Below are positions 1 to 5,919 of a stretch of 6,714 bases of DNA, piece by piece. A program made the position numbers and the translations under genes. Source of the stretch: Desulfobulbaceae bacterium UBA5628 (lineage in GTDB: Bacteria; Desulfobacterota; Desulfobulbia; Desulfobulbales; Desulfurivibrionaceae); NCBI GenBank assembly GCA_002421565.1, contig DIKC01000043.1, positions 1 through 6,714 on the forward strand, written 5' to 3'. The notes below the pieces were generated by a model. It made no database searches. It had not been told where the DNA came from and was given only the letters and a program-made list of their open reading frames with translations. Each line of letters begins with the position of its first letter. Within the stretch, counting starts at the first letter, position 1.

Positions 1-182
1 CGGCCGGGGTGATCCACAGCGACTTTGAACGGGGCTTTATCCGGGCCGAGGTGATCGCCTACCAGGATTTCATCGCCTGCGGCAGCGAGGCCAAGGCCAG
101 GGAAAAGGGGCTGCTGCGCTCGGAAGGCAAGGAATACGTGTTCCAGGACGGCGACTGCGTCAACTTCCGCTTCAATGTTTAG
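1..182 (+). CDS. ychF: YchF/OLA1-family ATPase, C-terminal end (partial)
   Basis: This is the last 59 codons of a gene that begins outside the window; the first complete codon is at position 3 and the stop is TAG at 180-182. The translation runs [18 protein letters not shown], then AYQDF, and ends [11 protein letters not shown]. This is the highly conserved C-terminal TGS-domain end of YchF, the Obg-related P-loop NTPase (OLA1 in eukaryotes) that hydrolyses ATP and associates with ribosomes. The [14 protein letters not shown] and DGDxxxFRFNV strings are hallmarks of the family. The G domain and coiled coil lie upstream and cannot be seen. The stop codon overlaps the Shine-Dalgarno of the next gene, so the two are probably co-transcribed. 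Identity is very likely; only completeness is unknown. Confidence 0.95.
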   Translation, partial: AGVIHSDFERGFIRAEVIAYQDFIACGSEAKAREKGLLRSEGKEYVFQDGDCVNFRFNV

Positions 183-186
183 GAGG
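181..186 (+). promoter_or_regulatory. Shine-Dalgarno of the DUF4438 gene, embedded in the ychF stop
   Basis: AGGAGG starts inside the ychF TAG stop (180-182) and sits 8 nt before the ATG at 195. It is a full-consensus site and decides the start of the downstream gene. Ribosomes terminating on ychF would finish directly on it, which suggests translational coupling. Confidence 0.85.
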
Positions 187-194
187 ATTTCGCG

Positions 195-1112
195 ATGTTG
201 AAAACCAACCGGCAACAACTGGTCTGTCAATCGGTGATCGGCGAGATCACCTCGCCCCTGGGGGGAATCAACCCCTACCGGATCGATCCCGAGGGCCGCT
301 CCGACATCTATCCGGGAGTGGGCGGAATCACCTACAACCTGCGGGTCGGCGACCGGGCCCGCGGCCTTTTTGCCGACCATGTCGAGCCCGGGGTGTCGAT
401 CAGCAACTTCAGCCAGTACCAGGGCCAGCCCGGCCCTAACCGGGCGCTCAATCTCTTTGCCTGCGCCGGCAACCAGGCCACGGTGGTCTCCGGTGAGGCC
501 AAGGGGGAAAAGGGGCGGGTCACCGGCAAGCACGGCGGCATCGAGCATGTCCTGCTCGATTTTCCCCCGCCGGTGCTGGAGAAGCTGGTAATCGGCGACA
601 AAATCCAGATCAAGGCCTGGGGTTGCGGCCTGAAGCTGCTCGATTTTCCCACCATCCGGGTGATGAACCTCGATCCCGATCTGCTCGCCGCCCTGCCGCT
701 GACCGCCCGTAAAAACGGCAAGCTGGAAGTGCCGGTCAGCCACCGGGTGCCGGCCCGGATCATGGGTTCCGGGATCGGGGCCAGCCAAAGCCACAGCGGC
801 GATTACGACATCCAGCTCTTTGACCGGGAAATCGTGGAAGAACACGGCCTGGCCGATCTCAGGCTGGGCGATCTGGTGGCGATCACCGACGCCGACGCCG
901 CCTTTGGCCGCATCTACCGGACCGGCGGGGTGGTAATCGGAATCGTGGTCCATTCCGACTGCGTCCTGGCCGGCCACGGGCCGGGGGTGATGGTGGTGAT
1001 GAGCGCCGGCGGCGGCGAAATCAGCCCGGCCCTCTCCCCCTCCGCCAATATATGTAATTATCTTGACACTTTCCCGATGGGCAAAAGCAAAAAAGGCGAC
1101 CGCAAAAAATGA
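195..1112 (+). CDS. DUF4438 domain-containing protein
   Basis: A 305-residue protein that I recognise as DUF4438 family (Pfam PF14505, represented by a Thermotoga maritima structure), with no established biochemical function. The diagnostic stretch runs from about residue 10 to 275: CQSVIGEITSP, NPYRID, GVGGITYNLRVGD, FACAGNQA near 87-94, GKHGGIEHVLLDFPP at 111-125, and GDKIQIKAWGCGLKLLDFP at about 134-152. There is no signal peptide or membrane segment, so it should be cytoplasmic. The start is fixed by AGGAGG 8 nt upstream. It follows ychF closely and shares its stop/SD overlap. The last dozen residues are lysine-rich (GKSKKGDRKK), and their codons are more AT-rich than the rest of the gene, probably a variable tail. 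Family assignment is fairly sure; function is unknown. Confidence 0.85.
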   Translation: MLKTNRQQLVCQSVIGEITSPLGGINPYRIDPEGRSDIYPGVGGITYNLRVGDRARGLFADHVEPGVSISNFSQYQGQPGPNRALNLFACAGNQATVVSGEAKGEKGRVTGKHGGIEHVLLDFPPPVLEKLVIGDKIQIKAWGCGLKLLDFPTIRVMNLDPDLLAALPLTARKNGKLEVPVSHRVPARIMGSGIGASQSHSGDYDIQLFDREIVEEHGLADLRLGDLVAITDADAAFGRIYRTGGVVIGIVVHSDCVLAGHGPGVMVVMSAGGGEISPALSPSANICNYLDTFPMGKSKKGDRKK

Positions 1113-1128
1113 TATTTTTTTTGCCTTT
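1092..1128 (+). terminator. Weak A/T-rich hairpin after the DUF4438 gene, possible terminator
   Basis: AAAGGC at 1092-1097 can pair with GCCTTT at 1123-1128. Alternatively GCAAAAAA (1102-1109) can pair with TTTTTTGC (1117-1124), with an uninterrupted eight-T run at 1115-1122. The arms start inside the 3' end of the coding sequence. The two pairings compete and the helix is poor in GC, so it could be a weak or bidirectional terminator or merely low-complexity sequence. It is the only terminator-like element between the ychF-DUF4438 pair and the next gene. Confidence 0.3.
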
Positions 1129-1150
1129 ATCCCATAGTTAAGGGTATATT
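1121..1150 (+). promoter_or_regulatory. Candidate sigma70-type promoter for the receiver/HD-GYP/pyrE operon
   Basis: TTGCCT (1121-1126, 4 of 6 matches to TTGACA) and TATATT (1145-1150, 5 of 6 to TATAAT) are separated by 18 nt in a locally AT-rich gap before the ATG at 1157. If real, transcription would start at about 1156-1158, making a leaderless or nearly leaderless message. The only SD-like string, AAGGG at 1140-1144, lies 12 nt before the ATG and partly inside the spacer. This is a match by eye, not a measured start site. Confidence 0.4.
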
Positions 1151-1156
1151 CAGCGA

Positions 1157-1528
1157 ATGTTGAAAACCATCCTCATCGTCGATGATTCCGCCATGATCCG
1201 GCGGATCGTCAGTCAGCTTGTCCAACAACTGGGGCACCAGTCGATCGCGGCGGAAAACGGCGAACTGGGCTGTGAACTGGCCCTGGAAATCAAGCCGGAC
1301 ATGATCATCATGGACATCGAAATGCCGGTCATGGACGGTTTTGCCGCCACCCGCCGAATCAAGAACGACCCGGCCACCGCCCACATTCCGGTGGTCTTTT
1401 TCACCGCCCTGGGCAGCGAGGAAAACATCCAGCAGGCCCGGGAAGCAGGCGGCACCGGCTTTCTCAACAAGCCGATCTGCAAGGAAGAACTGGGGCAGGC
1501 GATCAGCGACATCCTGGGAAGCGACTGA
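1157..1528 (+). CDS. Stand-alone response-regulator receiver domain protein (CheY-like)
   Basis: A 123-residue protein that is a single receiver domain with no output domain. It begins MLKTILIVDDSAMIRRIV and carries the full phosphorylation site: acidic pair D9/D10, phospho-acceptor D53 in the IIMDIEMPVMDG motif, switch threonine T83 in FFTAL, and K105 in the LNKP loop. It should be phosphorylated by a histidine kinase, which is not present in this window, and act by protein contact. The HD-GYP gene starts 2 nt after its stop, so that protein is the obvious candidate partner or effector, by inference. The start is the first in-frame ATG and gives the usual N-terminus; it has no strong Shine-Dalgarno. 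Family assignment is very secure, but the specific pathway is unknown. Confidence 0.95.
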   Translation: MLKTILIVDDSAMIRRIVSQLVQQLGHQSIAAENGELGCELALEIKPDMIIMDIEMPVMDGFAATRRIKNDPATAHIPVVFFTALGSEENIQQAREAGGTGFLNKPICKEELGQAISDILGSD

Positions 1529-1530
1529 TC

Positions 1531-3003
1531 ATGGCCTCGATCCGGGATTATCTTTTTGATACCGATTTTCTCGAACAATCACTGACCTATCTGACCGACA
1601 CCCTGAAACTGGCGGTCAGCGTCATCGACAGCCAAGGCCAAACCGTGCTCAATCACCCCGCCCCGGCCGGCGAACTGCCGGCCCGCCGGGAATTTTCTTT
1701 TCAATTCACGCTCCCGATCGGCGGCCTGCGCTGCGCCGCCCCGGACGAAACCGCCCTCGACCAAGCCGAACCCCACATCCGCTACTGCCTGGCCGCTCTC
1801 CACAATCAGTTGCAGCGGGAGGCCGAACTGCGGGAAACCACCGACGAGATGCTGCGTCTCTCCAGCCAGCTCAACTTCCTCTACCAGGTGGCCCGCAAGA
1901 TCGTCGGCATCGACGACATGCGCAAGTGCTACCAGATCATCCTGGCGGAAATAGCCGGAGCGATCAAGGCGGACCAGGGCTTCATCCACACCCGGGGCCG
2001 CTGGGAGGAAGAAATCCGGGTCACCCACCGGATGAGCGACCAGGAAGTGGATACGGTCCGCTACAATCTCTGCCTGCGCCACGCCAACGCCGACCATACT
2101 ATCATCTGCGCCAGTGAAACCGGCGCCTCCCTGCTCTTCTCGCCGATCAAGGAAAAGGAAGGGAGCAGCGGCCAGGCGGTCTTTATCCGGGAGCCGGGGC
2201 AAAGGCCCTTTTCGGCCTACGAAAAACAGTTCGTGGGGATCATCGAAAACATCATCTCCCCCACCTTCGAGACCCTCCGCCTTTACGACAGCCTCCAGGA
2301 TCTTTACCTCAACACGGTCAAGGCCCTGGCCGCGGCCATCGACGCCAAGGACGAATATACCCACGGTCACTCCTTCCGGGTCGCCAAGTACGCCATCGCC
2401 ATCGGCAGCCAGCTGGAACTCGACAACCTCCACCTCAACGACCTGGAAATCTCCGGTTATATGCACGATCTGGGCAAGATCGGGGTCTCCGAAATGATCT
2501 TGGGCAAACCGGGTAAGCTTACCCACGATGAATTCCGGCTGATCCAGAAGCATCCGGTCTTCACCGACAAAATTCTCCAGCCGATCAAGCTGCCCGACCG
2601 CATCCTGGAAGGGGCGATTCAGCACCACGAACGGATGGACGGCACCGGCTATCCCTACGGCCTCAAGGGGACTGAAATTTCGCTCTTCGGCCGGATCATC
2701 GCGGTGGCCGACGTTTTTGACGCCCTTACCTCCAAACGCCCCTACCGCGATGCCCTGCCGGTGGAAGAGGCGCTCAAGACCATGTGCGACGGCATCGATT
2801 GCCAATACGACCGCGAGGTACTTCTCGCCTTTATCGCCGCCCTGCGGACCAACCGGCTGGAGGAGATGCTGGGGGAAATCAACCTCGGCCTGCGCTACGA
2901 GGCGGTCCAGAATTTCAACCAATTCCTGGTCGAACTGACCGAATTCACCATGAGCCCCGCCCGCCAAGAAACCACCATTACCAAAGGAACCACTGAACCG
3001 TGA
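1531..3003 (+). CDS. HD-GYP domain protein with N-terminal GAF-like sensor, probable c-di-GMP phosphodiesterase
   Basis: A 490-residue cytoplasmic protein with no visible membrane segment. Residues 1-95 form an uncharacterised N-terminal region, with LKLAVSVIDSQGQTVLN vaguely like PocR- or PAS-type ligand modules. Residues about 92-118 look helical, possibly coiled-coil, and 110-250 resemble a GAF domain. Residues about 255-425 are a complete HD-GYP domain, with YTHGHS at 276-281, the HD pair H312/D313 in YMHDLGKIG, HP at 341-342, the GYP signature HHERMDGTGYP at 365-375 and ADVFDALTSKRPYR from 393. All expected metal and catalytic positions are present, so hydrolysis of cyclic-di-GMP is likely. 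The start ATG has GGGAA 10 nt upstream and lies 2 nt after the receiver stop. The stop TGA overlaps the pyrE GTG. The usual fusion of receiver and HD-GYP is split here into two adjacent genes. Confidence 0.93.
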   Translation: MASIRDYLFDTDFLEQSLTYLTDTLKLAVSVIDSQGQTVLNHPAPAGELPARREFSFQFTLPIGGLRCAAPDETALDQAEPHIRYCLAALHNQLQREAELRETTDEMLRLSSQLNFLYQVARKIVGIDDMRKCYQIILAEIAGAIKADQGFIHTRGRWEEEIRVTHRMSDQEVDTVRYNLCLRHANADHTIICASETGASLLFSPIKEKEGSSGQAVFIREPGQRPFSAYEKQFVGIIENIISPTFETLRLYDSLQDLYLNTVKALAAAIDAKDEYTHGHSFRVAKYAIAIGSQLELDNLHLNDLEISGYMHDLGKIGVSEMILGKPGKLTHDEFRLIQKHPVFTDKILQPIKLPDRILEGAIQHHERMDGTGYPYGLKGTEISLFGRIIAVADVFDALTSKRPYRDALPVEEALKTMCDGIDCQYDREVLLAFIAALRTNRLEEMLGEINLGLRYEAVQNFNQFLVELTEFTMSPARQETTITKGTTEP

Positions 3004-3554
3004 ACCACGACCGCGACCGCCTCAAGCAGATCCTGCTGGAAAAATCGTACCGCCAGGGAACCTTCAAACTCACCTCCGGCAAGGAGTCCGATTTTTACAT
3101 CGACGGCAAGCAGACCACCCTCTCGGCCGAAGGCGCCTACCTCTGCGGCAAGCTGCTCTTCGCCCTGCTCCGGCAACAGCCGGAAAAAATCGAGGCGGTG
3201 GGCGGCATGACCCTGGGGGCCGACCCCCTGGTCACCGCCGTCTCCCTGGTCAGCTTCCTGGAAGGGGTGCCGATTCCGGCCTTCATCGTCCGCAAGGAAT
3301 CAAAGGGACACGGCACCGGCCAATACCTGGAGGGCCGCAATAATCTGCCGGCCGGGGCGCGAGTGGCGCTGCTGGAGGATGTGGTCACCACCGGCGGCAC
3401 CCTGCTCAAGGTGATCGAACGGGTGGAGGCGGAAGGTTACAAGGTGGGGCTGGTGGCGACCATTGTCGATCGCCAGGAAGGCGGGACCGAGGCCTTGGCC
3501 GCCAAGGGGTATCAACTACAAGCCCTCTTTACTCGCCAAAGCCTGCTGGCGTAA
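3000..3554 (+). CDS. pyrE: Orotate phosphoribosyltransferase
   Basis: A 184-residue type I phosphoribosyltransferase that converts orotate plus PRPP to orotidine 5'-monophosphate in de novo pyrimidine synthesis. Visible signatures are the N-terminal FKLTSGKESDFYIDGKQTT segment (22-40), the mobile catalytic loop RKESKGHGTGQYLEG (98-112) and the PRPP-binding motif LLEDVVTTGGT (124-134). Length is slightly shorter than the E. coli enzyme but normal for the family. The start is GTG at 3000, overlapping the HD-GYP stop as GTGA; AAAGGA at 2983-2988 is a plausible though rather distant Shine-Dalgarno. No better ATG gives the conserved N-terminal helix. Placement behind receiver and HD-GYP genes rather than with other pyr genes is notable. 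The function is very secure. Confidence 0.96.
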   Translation: MNHDRDRLKQILLEKSYRQGTFKLTSGKESDFYIDGKQTTLSAEGAYLCGKLLFALLRQQPEKIEAVGGMTLGADPLVTAVSLVSFLEGVPIPAFIVRKESKGHGTGQYLEGRNNLPAGARVALLEDVVTTGGTLLKVIERVEAEGYKVGLVATIVDRQEGGTEALAAKGYQLQALFTRQSLLA

Positions 3555-3555
3555 G

Positions 3556-3762
3556 ATGACCATCTCCACCAACCCCATGCTCACCGGCATGAGTTGTCCC
3601 CAGTGCGATCAGGGCCGGCTCGGGGTGTTGCGCAGTTGCGGCCGGGTGCGCCTCTGTTGCGACCAGTGCCGGCACCAGTTCCAAATCCACGAGGTGGCCG
3701 ACCGTCTCGACGATCGCGCCGAGGAAATTCTCTCCCGCTGGACCTGCATCATCTACGACTGA
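3556..3762 (+). CDS. Small double-CxxC zinc-ribbon-like protein, function unknown
   Basis: A 68-residue protein beginning MTISTNPMLTGMSCPQC. Two cysteine pairs, C14-P-Q-C17 and C35-D-Q-C38 (with C34 adjacent), are spaced as in a zinc ribbon and probably bind one metal ion. The next segment (HQFQIHEVADRLDDRAEEILSR) looks helical, and the protein ends WTCIIYD with a further cysteine. The ATG at 3556 is 1 nt after the pyrE stop, so it is probably translated by re-initiation; I see no real Shine-Dalgarno. Longer in-frame starts would run back inside pyrE and are less likely, and ATGs at 3577 and 3589 are possible shorter starts. I do not recognise a named family. It could be a small regulator, a nucleic-acid-binding protein or a metal chaperone, but nothing in the sequence decides between these. 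Confidence 0.75.
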   Translation: MTISTNPMLTGMSCPQCDQGRLGVLRSCGRVRLCCDQCRHQFQIHEVADRLDDRAEEILSRWTCIIYD

Positions 3763-3765
3763 TCG

Positions 3766-5766
3766 CTACCACTCCAGGCGCAGCAGCCCGTCCAGCGGTT
3801 CGACCCGGCTGATTTTCAAACGCACCACTTCCCCAGGCTGAACATTGATCCCCCGGCTGGGCGGCAAATCCGCGTCAAGCAGGCAATCGAGCAGCACCAC
3901 GCTGACCCGTCGCGGCCCCCGGGCCACCACCAGGGCCTCGACCCGTTCCTTGCCGGCCGCCAGGTATTTCAACAGCCAGTAACGATGCCGTTCCCGCCTG
4001 GTCTGATTGACCCTGGTCTGGGTGGTGTTGATCGCGGCGATGAAGTCCAGCATCTCGCTTTCGGAAAAGCCGCTCCCTCCGAGCCGGCGCAAATGGTAAA
4101 GCTGATGCTGCATCACCAGGTCGAGCAGACGGCGGATCGGCGAGGTCAGGGTGGTGTAGGCGGCCGCCCCCACCCCGCTGTGGCGGCGGGGAGTGGTGAG
4201 AATCTGCCCCGGCTTGAGCTGCTTGCGCTGCCGCCAGATGGTGAACAAATCCTTTTCCTCGCCGTAAACCAGGCGCTGGTGCGGCTCGTCCTGGGTGCGG
4301 AAGAGGCCCGGCGCCTGGCGGGCGGCGACAAAATCCGCCCCCACCATGTTGGCCAGCACCATCATTTCCGCCACCAGCAGCCGGGCCGGCTGGTCCACAT
4401 CCTCCAGGCTGACTTCCGGATTGCCGTGGCCATCGATCCGCAGATTGACATCGGGAATCGGCAGGATCACCGCATCCGCTTCCACTCGCCGCCGCCGCAG
4501 GGCGCGGGCCAGGGCGAGCAACGCCTTAAGCTCGGGATCACTTGCCAGCAAATCGGCCGCTGCCTCATAGGTCAAACGCCGCTGAACCGTGACCAGACTG
4601 GCCACGATTTCGGAATCGATAATCTCGCCGCTTTCGCTCAAGGTGACCAGAAAACTCATGGCCGGCCGTACTTCGCCAGCGATCAGGCTGCATAATCCTT
4701 CCGAAAGCAGGGGCGGCAGCATGGGAATCTGGGAGTCGTCGAAATAGATCGAGGTTACCCGCTGGCGGGCGGTTTCAAAGAGCAGGGTGCCGGGTTTGAC
4801 GAACCAGGCCACGTCGGCGATATGGACTCCGACCCGGTAATGTTCGCCAAGGCGTTCGATATGGAGGGCGTCGTCCAGGTCGCGGGTGGCGGCCCCGTCG
4901 ATGGTGAGCAGCGGCAAATGGCGGAGGTCGCGGCGGCCGGCGGCCAGCAATTCCTCGGCAGTGGGAGCGGCAATGGCGGCGGCTTCCGCCAGCACCTCGG
5001 CGGGAAAGGCGGTGGGCAAGCCGGCCTTGAGCAACGGCAGATTTTCATCCGCCCGCCAGACCCCGACCTTGACCAGCAACTCGTAAACATCGTGGGGCCG
5101 GGTCAGGCCGGCAGCCTTGAGCAGTTCCCGAGCCAGTTCGCTTTCCTCGGCCTCGTTGCCGTGGAGATAAAAATCCCGCAGCAGCCCCAGGCATAAATCC
5201 TGTTCCGGCCACGCTTCGCCGCCCAGGCCGTCCGGCCCTTGGGCAAAAAGACTTTTCAGGCGGGCCGCCCCCCGCGCCAGCAGGGCCTGGCGCTCCCGTT
5301 CCCGCTCCAGCTTGGCCCGCAACTGCTCCACCACCTCGGCCGGATGGGCCATGATCCGGCCATCCTTATACTTGAAATAGAGGCGATCCTCAAAGACGCA
5401 ACGCAGCCAGGCCGCCACCCGGTCGTCGTCAACCGGGCCGCCGAAGCTTAATTCCGCGAGAAATTCCGGGGCAAAGAGGGTGTCTCCCTCGGCGGCGGCC
5501 AGTTGCCAGACCTCTTCCACCCCCACTTGGGCCATCAAGGTTCGGCGGTGGTGGTCGGCTTCCTGCAAGCGCTGGCGTTGCTGGTCGCGGGAAAGGCCGG
5601 CGGGCAAAGGTTTATGGTCGTGATGGACCACCCGCCCCTCGGGCAGGTTCAATTCCCGGCCGTTCTGGTTGTAAATCCGCAGCCGCTTCTGGTTGTGCTC
5701 CAGCACCACCCCGCAGATGAAGCGGCCCTGCTCGACATATTCGACAATGGTTCCAGGCAAGATCAT
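3766..5766 (-). CDS. RNB-domain exoribonuclease (RNase II/R family)
   Basis: A 666-residue protein counted from the ATG at 5766; a TTG three codons upstream (5775) is an alternative. It should degrade RNA 3'-to-5' hydrolytically with Mg2+. Residues 1-50 (ILPGTIVEYVEQGRFICGVV...) look like a small beta-barrel similar to the N-terminus of cyanobacterial/plastid RNase II relatives (Zam-like), instead of the two cold-shock domains of E. coli RNase II. A charged helical linker lies near 140-165. The RNB core starts near 275: TIDGAATRDLDDALHIE carries the catalytic aspartates D290, D296, D298 and D299, and TSPIRRLLDLVMQHQL (541-556) holds the conserved arginine. The end (about 605-666) is a short, degenerate S1-like barrel ending LLRLEW. 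No strong Shine-Dalgarno or promoter is visible upstream. It converges on the zinc-ribbon gene with 3 nt between stops. Family is certain; the exact substrate is unknown. Confidence 0.92.
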   Translation of the reverse strand: MILPGTIVEYVEQGRFICGVVLEHNQKRLRIYNQNGRELNLPEGRVVHHDHKPLPAGLSRDQQRQRLQEADHHRRTLMAQVGVEEVWQLAAAEGDTLFAPEFLAELSFGGPVDDDRVAAWLRCVFEDRLYFKYKDGRIMAHPAEVVEQLRAKLERERERQALLARGAARLKSLFAQGPDGLGGEAWPEQDLCLGLLRDFYLHGNEAEESELARELLKAAGLTRPHDVYELLVKVGVWRADENLPLLKAGLPTAFPAEVLAEAAAIAAPTAEELLAAGRRDLRHLPLLTIDGAATRDLDDALHIERLGEHYRVGVHIADVAWFVKPGTLLFETARQRVTSIYFDDSQIPMLPPLLSEGLCSLIAGEVRPAMSFLVTLSESGEIIDSEIVASLVTVQRRLTYEAAADLLASDPELKALLALARALRRRRVEADAVILPIPDVNLRIDGHGNPEVSLEDVDQPARLLVAEMMVLANMVGADFVAARQAPGLFRTQDEPHQRLVYGEEKDLFTIWRQRKQLKPGQILTTPRRHSGVGAAAYTTLTSPIRRLLDLVMQHQLYHLRRLGGSGFSESEMLDFIAAINTTQTRVNQTRRERHRYWLLKYLAAGKERVEALVVARGPRRVSVVLLDCLLDADLPPSRGINVQPGEVVRLKISRVEPLDGLLRLEW

Positions 5767-5817
5767 AGGCAGCAAGCTCTACCAGGATTTCCCGCGATTG
5801 TCACCAAATAAGCACCA

Positions 5818-5828
5818 CCTGTGACAGG
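5818..5828. repeat. 11-bp palindrome in the RNB/PIN intergenic region
   Basis: CCTGT-G-ACAGG is a perfect inverted repeat with 5-bp arms. The related hexamer TGTCAC also occurs at 5799-5804 and 5913-5918 in this divergent intergenic region, and an imperfect relative (CCTG-ACAA-CAGG) occurs at 6606-6617 on the other side of the toxin-antitoxin pair. It could be an operator half-site set or chance; no function is assigned. Confidence 0.35.
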
Positions 5829-5884
5829 GCACCATCCAGCCCGCCCCAACTTTGACTTGACCCTACGACCTGTGGCCTTTTGTC

Positions 5885-5913
5885 TTGCAATCGGGATTGA
5901 TTGCATATATGCT
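5885..5913 (+). promoter_or_regulatory. Candidate promoter of the PIN/RHH module
   Basis: TTGCAA (5885-5890, 4 of 6 to consensus) is followed after 15 nt by TATATG (5906-5911), or after 17 nt by TATGCT (5908-5913). The toxin ATG at 5920 lies only 6 to 8 nt beyond the -10 box, so the message would be leaderless or carry a leader of a few bases. The match is by eye, but its coincidence with the inverted repeats below makes it more credible. Confidence 0.45.
5886..5912. promoter_or_regulatory. Probable autoregulatory operator: inverted repeat plus adjoining palindrome
   Basis: TGCAATC (5886-5892) and GATTGCA (5899-5905) are perfect 7-bp inverted arms around a 6-bp spacer. They run directly into the perfect 10-bp palindrome GCATATATGC (5903-5912). 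Together they cover the candidate -35 and -10 elements of the toxin-antitoxin module. Ribbon-helix-helix antitoxins typically repress their own operon by binding such repeats, so this is the natural operator candidate. The repeats are seen directly; the regulatory role is inferred. Confidence 0.5.
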
Positions 5914-5919
5914 GTCACC

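Noticed and set aside
1063..1091. Perfect TTGACA at 1063-1068 as a -35 box
   Set aside because: It lies inside the DUF4438 coding region, and no acceptable -10 box occurs 16-19 nt downstream.
1579..2967. 462-residue open frame antisense to the HD-GYP gene
   Set aside because: Long antisense frames are common in GC-rich coding DNA. The translation has no recognisable domain, and the sense frame encodes a complete HD-GYP protein with all signature motifs.
3985..4695. 236-residue plus-strand open frame opposite the RNB gene
   Set aside because: It is the shadow of the RNB catalytic region. It shows no domain, no SD-led start, and composition expected of an antisense frame.
5821..5919. N-terminal extension of the PIN protein from the ATG at 5821
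   Set aside because: The extra 33 residues do not resemble PIN sequence, the ATG at 5920 gives the canonical LVIDTN start, and the extension would place the promoter and operator-like repeats inside coding sequence.
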